Below are positions 17,676-25,832 of a stretch of DNA of 64,000 nt, in pieces (the first letter of the stretch is position 1; each line of letters begins with the position of its first letter). Origin of the DNA: Acinetobacter chinensis (GTDB lineage: Bacteria > Pseudomonadota > Gammaproteobacteria > Pseudomonadales > Moraxellaceae); assembly GCF_002165375.2 (NCBI RefSeq), contig NZ_CP032134.1:744001-808000 (forward strand). The letters run 5' to 3'. A model generated the notes under the pieces. It was not told where the DNA came from. It did not search any database and saw nothing but the letters and a program-made list of their open reading frames with translations. A program made the translations under genes and the position numbers.

Positions 17676-17770
17676 AGGAGGAACGACCTCCCTTCGTGCT
17701 TTATTTCTAAAAACTGCACCAGGAAAAATCGTCAGGACGACCTGACTCTAATTAAAATTTGGAGGTCGTC
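17676..17770 (+). promoter_or_regulatory. Guanidine-II (mini-ykkC) riboswitch
   Basis: Two hairpins, GGAGG/CCTCC (17677-17691) and the perfect GTCAGG/CCTGAC (17731-17746), both present ACGA in the loop, the diagnostic feature of the guanidine-II class. The segment ACGACCTCC (17683-17691) is fully complementary to GGAGGTCGT (17761-17769), which contains the ribosome binding site of the SMR gene. The second hairpin's GACGACCT (17736-17743) pairs with AGGTCGTC (17763-17770). Guanidine-stabilised hairpins would free the ribosome binding site. Confidence 0.88.
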
Positions 17771-18088
17771 ATGGCTTGGATTGTTCTTATTTTTGCAGGT
17801 GTCTTTGAAATCGTTTGGGCATATACCATGAAAATGTCCGAGGGCTTCACAAAGCTCACACCGAGCATTATCACAATATTTTTCATGATCTTAAGCTTTG
17901 GTCTTTTGGCGTATGCCATGAAAACATTACCGTTAGGGACAGCCTATACCATCTGGACGGGAATCGGCGCAATTGGTTCATTTCTGGTCGGGATCTTTAT
18001 TTTAGGTGAACCAACCTCTGCCATGCGTATGCTTGCTGCGGTTTTGATCATTTCAGGTCTGGTATTGATGAAACTCTCATCTTCATAA
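17771..18088 (+). CDS. gdx: SMR-family guanidinium exporter (Gdx/SugE type), copy 1
   Basis: 105 residues with four transmembrane helices. The Glu of TM1 lies in FEIVWAYTMKMSEGF, and the AMKTLPLGTAYTIWTGIGAIGSF segment is typical of the SugE/Gdx branch. Family members export guanidinium in exchange for protons as antiparallel dimers. The upstream guanidine-II riboswitch supports this substrate over general quaternary ammonium drugs. The start at 17771 follows GGAGG by 5 nt. A close paralog follows after a hairpin. Confidence 0.93.
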   Translation: MAWIVLIFAGVFEIVWAYTMKMSEGFTKLTPSIITIFFMILSFGLLAYAMKTLPLGTAYTIWTGIGAIGSFLVGIFILGEPTSAMRMLAAVLIISGLVLMKLSSS

Positions 18089-18111
18089 GTTTAAATGTAA
18101 ATTAATTTTGG

Positions 18112-18145
18112 ACAGTAAGGTTGAATCATTCGCCTTACTGTTTTT
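18112..18145 (+). terminator. Terminator between the two SMR genes
   Basis: ACAGTAAGG/CCTTACTGT, a 9-bp stem with a 12-nt loop, then a T run. It implies that the second SMR gene is reduced in, or separate from, the riboswitch transcript. Confidence 0.8.
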
Positions 18146-18164
18146 CGTATGTAAGGAATAAATT

Positions 18165-18482
18165 ATGGCTTGGGTGTTGTTGGTTGTTGCGGGTTTACTG
18201 GAAGTGGTCTGGGCATATTTTATGAAAGTGTCTGATGGATTCAGTAAACTGACACCAAGTATTTTGACGATTGTTTTTATGATCGCAAGCTTTGCTTTAT
18301 TGTCCTATGCCATGAAAACATTACCGCTTGGCACAGCATATACAGTATGGACTGGTATTGGTGCAGTGGGTTCATTTGCCGTCGGGATATTCTTTTTAGG
18401 TGAACCTGCATCTGCTATGCGAATGTTAGCAGCAGTTTTAATCATTTCTGGGTTAGTATTGATGAAACTCTCATCATCTTAA
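18165..18482 (+). CDS. SMR-family exporter (Gdx/SugE type), copy 2
   Basis: 105 residues, the same length as copy 1 and about four-fifths identical by eye; the last 20 residues are the same. It has four helices with the TM1 Glu in LEVVWAYFMKVSDGF. AAGGAA precedes the ATG. No second riboswitch is visible; the terminator between the copies lies in its leader. It is either a recent duplicate with the same guanidinium role or a partner for a mixed dimer. Confidence 0.9.
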   Translation: MAWVLLVVAGLLEVVWAYFMKVSDGFSKLTPSILTIVFMIASFALLSYAMKTLPLGTAYTVWTGIGAVGSFAVGIFFLGEPASAMRMLAAVLIISGLVLMKLSSS

Positions 18483-18507
18483 TATGAATTTTTTTAAGGA
18501 GAAGTCG

Positions 18508-18990
18508 ATGAAACTATCTTTTATGGAAATGGCTTCTCCTGTAGGTCAACTTAAGTTGGTTGCGACTGAAACAGCTTTGGTGGCAGTACTTTGGGAAAAT
18601 GAAAATCCCAATCGTGTTCGTTTGGCAGAATTGATTGAAAATGTTCAGCATTCAATTTTGCTCGAAACGCAAAAGCAGTTGAATGAATATTTTGCAGGGC
18701 AACGTCAGGTTTTTGATTTGCCTTTAGACTTTGAGGGTACTGAGTTTCAGCAAAAAGTCTGGCAAGCGTTGTTAACTATTCCTTTTGGTGAAACACGTAG
18801 TTATAAGCAGATCGCAGAACAGATTGGGAATATCAAAGCAGTTCGTGCGGTGGGTGCTGCTAATGGTAAAAATCCGATTTCGATTATTGCGCCGTGTCAT
18901 CGGGTGGTTGGTGCAAATGGGAAATTGGTGGGTTTTGCAGGTGGGTTGGAGAATAAGGGTATTCTTTTAAAAATTGAGAAATTACAATAG
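18508..18990 (+). CDS. ogt: Methylated-DNA-protein-cysteine methyltransferase
   Basis: 160 residues. The suicide Cys lies in IIAPCHRVVGANGKLVGFAGG, and the helix-turn-helix region FQQKVWQALLTIPFGETRSYKQIA precedes it. It removes O6-methylguanine lesions by transferring the methyl group to itself. The lack of an Ada-type zinc domain makes it Ogt-like. The start at 18508 was chosen for AAGGAG 6 nt upstream; an ATG at 18484 is in frame but lacks a ribosome binding site. Confidence 0.93.
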   Translation: MKLSFMEMASPVGQLKLVATETALVAVLWENENPNRVRLAELIENVQHSILLETQKQLNEYFAGQRQVFDLPLDFEGTEFQQKVWQALLTIPFGETRSYKQIAEQIGNIKAVRAVGAANGKNPISIIAPCHRVVGANGKLVGFAGGLENKGILLKIEKLQ

Positions 18991-19023
18991 ACTAATTTAA
19001 ATTATTGAAATATAAAATTTTAA

Positions 19024-19690
19024 ATGAATACATCACAAATGTTAGCGCCACTATTTTCACAATTGTGGTGGATGATTCCTTTATTTCTGATTGTTGGGGC
19101 AATCAATGCATTTAAACCTTTTTAAAAAGGGAAAATGGGGGGAGTTTGCTGTCAGTGTGCATGTAAAATTGTATTTAGACAAAGAAAAATATACTTTACT
19201 CAATGACTGTACGTTGCCCGATGAACTGAACCAAACATCACAAATCGACCATATTTTACTGAGTCCTTATGGTATTTTTGTGGTCGAAACCAAGAATTAT
19301 AAAGGTTGGATTTTTGGTGGCGAGCGTCAAAAAACTTGGACACAGAAAATTTATAAAAATTCTTATAAATTCCAAAACCCATTGCATCAAAACTATAAAC
19401 ATCAAAAGGTTTTAGAAAATATTTTGACTGATATTGTTGATTCTACATTGATTCATTCAGTTGTAGTTTTTATGCCTGATTGTGAGTTTAAAACACAAAT
19501 GCCGAGCAATGTTTTTCGTGGCGCAGCTTTGACAGATTATGTCAAAGGCTTTAAAGATGAAGTGATTCCATCGACAAAACTGAAACGTATTCAGCTCAGA
19601 ATTGAAAAAGAAGTATTAGAAAAATCTTGGAAAACTAATCGTCAGCATGTGCAAAATCTTCAAAATAGCCATGCTGATAAAACCGTTTGA
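19024..19690 (+). pseudogene. NERD-domain protein with a one-base frameshift
   Basis: The first part (19024-19125) encodes a short N terminus with one hydrophobic helix (LFSQLWWMIPLFLIVGAI) and stops at TAA after AFKPF. The second part continues in the +1 frame (KKGKWGEFAVSVH...) and carries a NERD nuclease-related domain: DHILLSPYGIFVVETKNYKGWIFGG and the QNPLHQNYKH motif. The join falls in CTTTTTAAAAAGGG; removing one base from the T5 or A5 run restores a single 221-residue protein with the usual helix-plus-NERD plan. The break is therefore a recent mutation, a phase-variable tract or a sequencing error. From the downstream piece alone, translation could start at the ATG at 19106. Confidence 0.8.
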
Positions 19691-19723
19691 TTAAAACTAG
19701 CTTAGTGATTAAGAAGCTACTTC

Positions 19724-20188
19724 TTAATCAAGCAAATATTTCACTTTGTCCAATGACGTAGTCTTTTGCTTTTTCAACTCTTTATCGGCAAACTCATAAA
19801 TACTTTTTTCATGATTCAGCACATATTCAAAAAACATCTGAGTATCCTGATCAGCATGTTTACATAAGCGTTCAAAGGCTTGCATAAAAGGTTGAGTACC
19901 ATCTTTGATTAAAAACATCGCCAGTTTCCACGGCATTTTAGCCAATACAAAACCTGTGGCACTACCTTGAGTTTTGATATGCAAACGAGATGTAGCTTTT
20001 AAGTTATTCTGCTTTAAAAATGCCTGAAAACGTTCAAGGGTCTGGGTTTCCAAAGCTGCTAAAACCATCCATTTTTGCTTATGTTCTTCAGACTTGGTGT
20101 ATTTTGCCGCAGTAAGAAAAACAGCTTCACCAAAGATTTCAGACTCTAACAGTTTATTCAGATCATCTTGATATTGTCGGTAATTCAT
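19724..20188 (-). CDS. Hypothetical helical protein
   Basis: 154 residues, predicted mostly helical from composition, with spaced Glu and His residues (EIFGEAVFLTAAKYTKSEEHKQKW, FFEYVLNHEKSIYEFADKEL) that recall the ferritin-like four-helix bundle. I do not recognise the family, and the metal-ligand pairs are not complete enough to claim one. The ATG at 20188 has GGAA upstream. It runs convergently with the NERD gene, 34 bp apart. Confidence 0.7.
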   Translation of the reverse strand: MNYRQYQDDLNKLLESEIFGEAVFLTAAKYTKSEEHKQKWMVLAALETQTLERFQAFLKQNNLKATSRLHIKTQGSATGFVLAKMPWKLAMFLIKDGTQPFMQAFERLCKHADQDTQMFFEYVLNHEKSIYEFADKELKKQKTTSLDKVKYLLD

Positions 20189-20405
20189 TGGAAATTCCTT
20201 TTCAATTATTTTGTTCTTAACTTTGTCTTTGTAACTTTTTATTCGCTGTCATCAGCTCTGAATCGTAGATAAAAATATTTTAGAGTAATCACTCTAATTT
20301 TGAAAGTGGTATGAGACAAATAGCGAAATATAAGAAGGACTTTAATTCTTTGTATTTATTTAAGTGATTAAAAAATTACTAACTTGAACCTAAATTAATA
20401 ATGAA

Positions 20406-20511
20406 AGCTCCTTCTCCCTTTGGGATGAGGAGGTAACTCGGCAAGAGGATGAGGGGCTATGAAACTCCTTCTCTTGCGGAGTTTCATTTCTCACCAGCAA
20501 GAGAAGGAGCT
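20406..20511. repeat. Dispersed inverted-repeat element, copy 1
   Basis: Outer arms AGCTCCTTCTC (20406-20416) and GAGAAGGAGCT (20501-20511) are perfect. An inner hairpin ATGAAACTCC/GGAGTTTCAT lies at 20459-20487. The text GATGAGGAGGTAACTCGGCAAG and AGGATGAGGGG is shared in diverged form with the element at 22169-22232. The rest of the 20189-20525 gap is AT-rich with no feature. Confidence 0.7.
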
Positions 20512-20525
20512 AAAAGCAATTCAAC

Positions 20526-21299
20526 TCAAAACCGCTTTGGAATTTTCTGACCACCTTCAACAGGTGTTTCTGCATTTTTCAATACACCAAATAACCACGC
20601 TTCTGCATGATTTACAGCAACTTGTAATGAATCACCTAAAGCCAATCGACCTGCAATAAAACTTGCAAGCGAACAGCCTGAACCATGATATTCACCGTCT
20701 AAACGCGGGCATTTGGTTTCGGAAACCATTTCACCATTCACATAAAGCGCATTGCGGATATAGTCAGGTGTATCTTCATGACCGCCTTTGACCAGAACTG
20801 CTTTTGCACCCATTTCAAACAGTTTTGCTGTGGCTTTTTCTAAATCTTGCTCACCTGTTAAAGCACGAAGCTCCACTGTATTTGGAGTTAAAACTGTAGC
20901 CAAAGGAATCAGTTCTACAAAGGCTTTGACCAATGTTTCCTGATTACCCAGTGAACCACCGCTGTTTGCGACTAAAACAGGATCAAGCACATACAGATAA
21001 TCTGAATGTTCCCGTAAAAACTCAGCCAAGGCTGCGATATTATCGGTAGTACCTAACATACCAGATTTGATCGCTTTAATTGGTAAATCACCAACTACAG
21101 CATTGGCTTGTGCAAGTAATAATTCTTTTGAAGTCGCTTCAAAGCCAAAGACCTGCTGAGAGTTCTGAACTGTCAGTGCGGTACAGGCGATGGCTGCATG
21201 TGCACCACTTTGCCCAATAGCTTCAATATCTGCCTGTATTCCTGCACCGCCAGAAGGGTCAAGACCTGAAAAACAAAGTACGGTTGGGCGCACAGCCAT
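20526..21299 (-). CDS. thiD: Hydroxymethylpyrimidine/phosphomethylpyrimidine kinase
   Basis: 257 residues of the ribokinase-like fold. It begins with SGLDPSGGAGIQADIEAI (HMP binding), then IKSGMLGTTDNIAAL, VLDPVLVANSGG, TPNTVELRALTG and GSGCSLASFIAGRLA with the catalytic region. It phosphorylates HMP and HMP-P to HMP-PP for thiamine synthesis. It is flanked by the two repeat elements rather than by other thi genes. The stop lies 15 bp from repeat copy 1. Confidence 0.94.
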   Translation of the reverse strand: MAVRPTVLCFSGLDPSGGAGIQADIEAIGQSGAHAAIACTALTVQNSQQVFGFEATSKELLLAQANAVVGDLPIKAIKSGMLGTTDNIAALAEFLREHSDYLYVLDPVLVANSGGSLGNQETLVKAFVELIPLATVLTPNTVELRALTGEQDLEKATAKLFEMGAKAVLVKGGHEDTPDYIRNALYVNGEMVSETKCPRLDGEYHGSGCSLASFIAGRLALGDSLQVAVNHAEAWLFGVLKNAETPVEGGQKIPKRF

Positions 21300-21417
21300 G
21301 TCCTTAAAATCATAATTTGCGTTAGTATAGGCAACTTTGAAGCAACTCTCGACACTGATTTCTGTAAAACAGTGTTTTCAGTAAAAGTCATATTTTCTGT
21401 AATGGCAGGATGAACTC

Positions 21418-22062
21418 ATGATTAAGCATCTTTTAATTGATCTGGATGGGACTTTGACTGATCCCAAAGTGGGCATTACCACTTCTGCGCGTTATGGGCT
21501 GAATAAAGTTGGGCATCCGATTCCTGACAGTGAAAATATAGACTGGATTATTGGCCCACCATTGAAAGCCTCTTTGGCAAAACTGTTGAATGTCGATGTC
21601 AATGATGTGCTGGCAGAGCAGGCTTTGCTTGGGTACAGAGAGCGTTTTGCAGTGACGGGGCTATATGAAAACCATGTTTTTGATGATGTTGCGGCAACGC
21701 TGGAGGCATTGAAAAACAAGGGCTATCGTTTGTTTTTAGCGACGGCTAAACCTGAAGTATACGCACGTCAGATTCTGGATCATTTTGATTTACTGAAATA
21801 CTTCGACTACCCATACGGCAGTGAACTAACGGGTGAGCGTACCAATAAGGGCGAACTTATTACTTATATTTTAGAAAAAGAGCAGTTAAACCCTGAAGAA
21901 TGCTTAATGGTCGGTGACCGTGAGCATGATATTTTTGGTGCTCGTAAAAATGGGATTGAAACCATTGCCGTTGAATATGGCTATGGTTCAAAAGAAGAAC
22001 TGGATGAAGCACAGCCAAAAGCGAGAATTTCCAGGTTTTCAGAACTGTTAAACTGGGTTTGA
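21418..22062 (+). CDS. HAD-IA family phosphatase
   Basis: 214 residues. HAD motifs are in order: DLDGTLTD (motif I), ATAKPE (motif II), the Lys of NKGELI (motif III) and VGDREHDIFGAR (motif IV), with a helical cap between I and II. It looks like a phosphoglycolate phosphatase/5'-nucleotidase-type enzyme; the substrate is not fixed by the sequence. It is divergent from thiD across 118 bp. AGGATG lies before the ATG. Confidence 0.88.
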   Translation: MIKHLLIDLDGTLTDPKVGITTSARYGLNKVGHPIPDSENIDWIIGPPLKASLAKLLNVDVNDVLAEQALLGYRERFAVTGLYENHVFDDVAATLEALKNKGYRLFLATAKPEVYARQILDHFDLLKYFDYPYGSELTGERTNKGELITYILEKEQLNPEECLMVGDREHDIFGARKNGIETIAVEYGYGSKEELDEAQPKARISRFSELLNWV

Positions 22063-22168
22063 TGAAATGTGTAGAGATGGGGTTAAAAATGCATCTCTAC
22101 ATTATTCTTATATTTACTGAGCGGATCAAAAGTCATGATTACTCAGTAATAAAATGAATATTAAAAGT

Positions 22169-22232
22169 CCTTTCTCTTACACCATATATGGCTCAGGCAT
22201 GAGGAGTGAAGACTCCGTAAGAGGATAAGGGG
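22169..22232. repeat. Dispersed inverted-repeat element, copy 2
   Basis: Outer CTCTTAC (22174-22180)/GTAAGAG (22217-22223) and inner GGAGT/ACTCC (22203-22216) hairpins. CATGAGGAG and AAGAGGATAAGGGG align with the same positions of copy 1 at 20.4 kb. The copies lie on either side of thiD and the HAD gene. Confidence 0.6.
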
Positions 22233-22264
22233 ATTTATGCTGAATAAATTTGCAGTAACAGCCT

Positions 22265-22729
22265 TTATTCCACATCCAGATACAAACATTCCTTAATCTC
22301 CTCCATCACAATATAACTGTGAGATGAAGCAGACGATGGAAGTTTCTTAAGTAAATCGCCCAATAAGCGACGATACGCGGTCATTTCTTTGAGTCGCGCT
22401 TTGACCAGATAATCGAAATCACCTGAGATCAAATGACATTCCTGTACTTCGGGAATTTCCACCAGGTCTTTGGCAACCTGCTCAAAAACATCCCCTGACT
22501 TTGCCGATAAACTGATCTCTAAAAATACCAGTAAATTGCGGTCTAAATGCTTTGGATTGAGTCGTGCGTGATAACCCATAATCACACCATCACGTTCAAG
22601 ACGTTTTACACGTTCGGAGCAGGGCGTGGTGGATAAACTGACTCGGGCAGCCAGTTCGCTGATGGCAATACGCCCCTCATTCTGTAGAATTTCTAAAATC
22701 ATCCGATCAATACGGTCTAATTTGCGCAT
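22265..22729 (-). CDS. Lrp/AsnC-family regulator, probable DadR
   Basis: 154 residues. An N-terminal helix-turn-helix (LDRIDRMILEILQNEGRIAISELAARVSLS) is followed by a RAM effector domain (VQECHLISGDFDYLVKARL). It is divergent from dadA with 138 bp between starts, the usual place for the Lrp-type activator of D-alanine catabolism that responds to alanine. The gene name is inferred from position. Confidence 0.92.
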   Translation of the reverse strand: MRKLDRIDRMILEILQNEGRIAISELAARVSLSTTPCSERVKRLERDGVIMGYHARLNPKHLDRNLLVFLEISLSAKSGDVFEQVAKDLVEIPEVQECHLISGDFDYLVKARLKEMTAYRRLLGDLLKKLPSSASSHSYIVMEEIKECLYLDVE

Positions 22730-22867
22730 GAATATTTTCCTCTTTTTGTTATTTTTTCACGACAAAAGATTAAAACACCTGAATTATAGCGTTAAAAACA
22801 GTGAAATAAACTATTTATCCACAAATATACTAGTTAAATAAACTGTTATGTGTGTAAAGGATAAGAA

Positions 22868-24127
22868 ATGCGTGTAATCGTATTGGGTAGTGGTGTGATT
22901 GGTGTAGCTAGTGCATATTACCTCGCGCAGCAGGGAGCAGAAGTTACAGTTTTAGATCGTCAGGCAGGACCAGCTGAAGAAACCAGCTTTGGTAATGCAG
23001 GGCAAATTTCTCCTGGATACTCGACACCGTGGGCTGCTCCGGGTATTCCATTCAAAGCCGTGAAATGGATGTTTCAGCATCATGCACCGCTGGCAATCAA
23101 TATTGATGGCAGCATGTGGCAACTGCAGTGGATGGCGCAAATGCTGAAAAACTGCAATGCAGAAAGCTATGCCATCAACAAAGAACGTATGACCCGTGTT
23201 GCAGAATACAGCCGTGATTGTTTACGTGAGCTACGTAAAGATACAGGCATCAGTTATGAAAACCGTTCAAAAGGAACACTACAGGTTTTCCGTAACGAAG
23301 CACAACTTGAAATGGTGCAACGAGATATTGCGGTACTTCAGGAGTGTGGTGTTCCACATGAATTACTCCTCAAAGATGATTTAGCCAAAGTTGAACCAGC
23401 ACTTGAACATGCAAAAGATAAACTGGTTGGTGGTTTACATTTACCCAATGATGAAACAGGTGACTGCTACTTATTTACCAATGCCTTGGCAAACCTGGCT
23501 AAAGATTTAGGCGTTGAGTTTAAATTCAACCAGAATGTAGAAAAATTAGTGGTTGAAGTTGATGAAATTAAAGGTGTCGTGGTCAATGGTGAAGTTCTGA
23601 CAGCAGACCGTTATGTACTGGCTTTTGGTAGCTATTCCCGTGACTTCTTAAAACCACTTGAATTGAACTTACCTGTTTATCCAGTCAAAGGCTATTCACT
23701 GACGATTCCTATCGTCGATGCAAACTATGCACCACAATCAACTGTATTAGACGAAACCTACAAAATTGCGATTACTCGATTTGATCAGCGTATCCGTGTT
23801 GGTGGTATGGCTGAACTGAGTGGTTTTAATCACGGCTTAAATACAGATCGTCGCGGTACACTTGAAATGGTCACACAGGATTTATTCCCAGGTGGTGATT
23901 TGGCTCAGGCTTCATTCTGGACAGGTTTACGTCCTATGACCCCAGACAGTACGCCAATTATCGGTGCGACACGCTTTAAAAATCTGTTCCTGAATACAGG
24001 TCATGGCACGCTCGGTTGGACGATGGCATGTGGTTCAGGAAAATTGATCAGTGATCTAGTCCTGAATCATAAAACTGACATCAGCACAGAAGGTTTATCA
24101 ATCAAACGCTATCCACACGCTGCGTAA
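22868..24127 (+). CDS. dadA: D-amino acid dehydrogenase, small subunit
   Basis: 419-residue DAO-family flavoprotein. The FAD dinucleotide motif VLGSGVIGVASAYYLAQQG is at the N terminus and GHGTLGWTMACGSG near the C terminus. AGQISPGYSTPWAAPGIP is characteristic of DadA. It oxidises D-alanine to pyruvate and ammonia, passing electrons to the respiratory chain at the inner membrane. It is the first gene of dadA-alr-ridA-permease; AAGGATAAG precedes the ATG. Confidence 0.95.
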   Translation: MRVIVLGSGVIGVASAYYLAQQGAEVTVLDRQAGPAEETSFGNAGQISPGYSTPWAAPGIPFKAVKWMFQHHAPLAINIDGSMWQLQWMAQMLKNCNAESYAINKERMTRVAEYSRDCLRELRKDTGISYENRSKGTLQVFRNEAQLEMVQRDIAVLQECGVPHELLLKDDLAKVEPALEHAKDKLVGGLHLPNDETGDCYLFTNALANLAKDLGVEFKFNQNVEKLVVEVDEIKGVVVNGEVLTADRYVLAFGSYSRDFLKPLELNLPVYPVKGYSLTIPIVDANYAPQSTVLDETYKIAITRFDQRIRVGGMAELSGFNHGLNTDRRGTLEMVTQDLFPGGDLAQASFWTGLRPMTPDSTPIIGATRFKNLFLNTGHGTLGWTMACGSGKLISDLVLNHKTDISTEGLSIKRYPHAA

Positions 24128-24170
24128 TTGATATTCGCGACAACCATTTACTTATTCAGGGACGAATAAA

Positions 24171-25271
24171 ATGCCTAGACCGATTTGTGCAGTGATTCAT
24201 CAGGATGCACTGCAACATAACCTGAATATTGCCAGGCAATATGCACCACAAAGCAAAGTATTCGCTGTGGTGAAAGCCAATGCCTATGGACATGGTGTTG
24301 AACGTGTTTATGAGGCATTTAAATCGGCTGATGGTTTTGCATTACTGGATTTGGATGAAGCCAAACGACTTAGACAGTTGGGTTGGACAGGTGAAATTCT
24401 GCTTTTGGAAGGTATTTTTTCAGCGCAGGATTTACAGGTCTGTCTGGATTTAAATCTCAGTTTTACCATTCACAGTACACATCAGATTCAGTGGTTGGCT
24501 GAATTTTCACAGCCTGCAAAGTTTGATGTTTACCTGAAAATGAACAGTGGGATGAACCGTTTAGGCTTTCCACCTGAACAATACCGTGCTGCATGGGAAA
24601 AGCTCAATCAACTCAGCAATATCAAATCCATTACCCACATGATGCATTTTTCGGATGCAGATGGTGAGCGTCTGGGGCAGTCAGGTATTGATTATCAATA
24701 TGGCGTGTTTGAAGAAACTATTCGTGATCTTCCAGGAGATCGTACAGTATCCAACAGTGCTGCTATTTTAAGACATTCCCAACAGCTTCTTTCAAATACT
24801 GTGCGTAGTGGCATCATGCTCTATGGCAGTTCGCCAGATTTCCCTACCCATTCCATTCAGGACTGGAATCTCAAACCGACCATGAGCTTACGCAGTGAAA
24901 TTCTTGCAATTCAGGAGATTCAAGCGGAGCAAACCGTGGGCTATGGCTCTAAATTCACTGCAACAGAAACCATGAAAATTGGCATCGTGGCATGTGGTTA
25001 TGCAGATGGTTATCAACGTATTTCCATAGATGCCCCGATTTTAGTCAATGATGTTCTGACTAAAACCATTGGTCGCGTCAGCATGGATATGCTGGCTGTG
25101 GATTTAACTCATATCCCTACAGCCGAAGTCGGCAGTGAAGTGGTGTTGTGGGGCAAATCTTCAAATGGCGTGGTGTTGCCTGTTGATGATGTGGCGGCAA
25201 GTTCAGGCACAGTGGGTTATGAACTGATATGTGGTGTGACTGCACGTGTCCCGTTCATGCTTGAAAATTAA
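24171..25271 (+). CDS. dadX: Alanine racemase (DadX-type)
   Basis: 366 residues. The PLP lysine is in AVVKANAYGHG near residue 34, and the catalytic Tyr region is VGYGSKF with the C-terminal GRVSMDMLAVDL. It interconverts L- and D-alanine. It sits 43 bp behind dadA, so the catabolic isozyme role (supplying D-alanine to DadA) is the natural reading, although no second racemase is in view for comparison. AGGGACG precedes the start. Confidence 0.94.
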   Translation: MPRPICAVIHQDALQHNLNIARQYAPQSKVFAVVKANAYGHGVERVYEAFKSADGFALLDLDEAKRLRQLGWTGEILLLEGIFSAQDLQVCLDLNLSFTIHSTHQIQWLAEFSQPAKFDVYLKMNSGMNRLGFPPEQYRAAWEKLNQLSNIKSITHMMHFSDADGERLGQSGIDYQYGVFEETIRDLPGDRTVSNSAAILRHSQQLLSNTVRSGIMLYGSSPDFPTHSIQDWNLKPTMSLRSEILAIQEIQAEQTVGYGSKFTATETMKIGIVACGYADGYQRISIDAPILVNDVLTKTIGRVSMDMLAVDLTHIPTAEVGSEVVLWGKSSNGVVLPVDDVAASSGTVGYELICGVTARVPFMLEN

Positions 25272-25337
25272 AGTTTAAAAATACGTATTGAGAATGCATT
25301 TTTTAGTAAATCATTAATTGAAAATAAGGAAGTAACA

Positions 25338-25700
25338 ATGACTCAGCATCACGATATTCAAAATATCAACCCAACTCAGGTGATGAGTGCTGCAACAGTA
25401 TTTAACAAAGTGGTCTATCTGTCAGGACAGGTGCCTAAAAATACCGATGCTGATATTACAGGGCAGACTTTGGATGTTTTAGCAACAATTGATCAGTTGT
25501 TGGCTTCAGTAGGGACAGATAAGACTCGCTTACTGTCTGCACATGTATATATTAAGAACCTTTCTGATTTCCAGATCTTTAATACCGTCTGGATTGATTG
25601 GCTGAAAGATTGTGTAACGCCTGCGCGTGCAACGATTCAGGCAGATCTGGTTAATCCAGACTGGTTGATTGAAATTGCAGTCACGGCAGCGCAGGCTTAA
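25338..25700 (+). CDS. RidA-family enamine/imine deaminase
   Basis: 120 residues with the YjgF/RidA fold: VVYLSGQVPKN, TDKTRLLSAHVYIKNL and TPARATIQADLVNPDWLIEIAV. The Arg near residue 97 and Glu near residue 112 are the catalytic positions. RidA proteins hydrolyse reactive enamines such as 2-aminoacrylate from PLP enzymes. Placement in the D-alanine operon suggests clean-up of imines made by DadA or the racemase. AAGGAAG precedes the ATG. Confidence 0.92.
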   Translation: MTQHHDIQNINPTQVMSAATVFNKVVYLSGQVPKNTDADITGQTLDVLATIDQLLASVGTDKTRLLSAHVYIKNLSDFQIFNTVWIDWLKDCVTPARATIQADLVNPDWLIEIAVTAAQA

Positions 25701-25720
25701 TTTTTTGTAAATATAATTCG

Positions 25721-25751
25721 ACTCAGCGCTATGTCACCCATATTGCTGAGT
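25721..25751. other. Inverted repeat between ridA-like gene and permease
   Basis: ACTCAGC (25721-25727) pairs with GCTGAGT (25745-25751) across a 17-nt loop. No T tract follows, so it may be an mRNA processing or regulatory hairpin within the operon rather than a terminator. Confidence 0.4.
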
Positions 25752-25832
25752 TGGTCTGGATCAAACACAGGAACGAGGATGTTCTGACGCCAAAAGCGGG
25801 TTTGACCTTAAAAATGTCGAAAAGGATATTTT

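Noticed and set aside
20459..20659. Short plus-strand ORF across the repeat element
   Set aside because: It consists of repeat sequence and the antisense end of thiD.
22813..22821. Perfect DnaA box TTATCCACA between the Lrp-type gene and dadA
   Set aside because: A single isolated site is expected by chance; there is no neighbouring array as at 13.3 kb.
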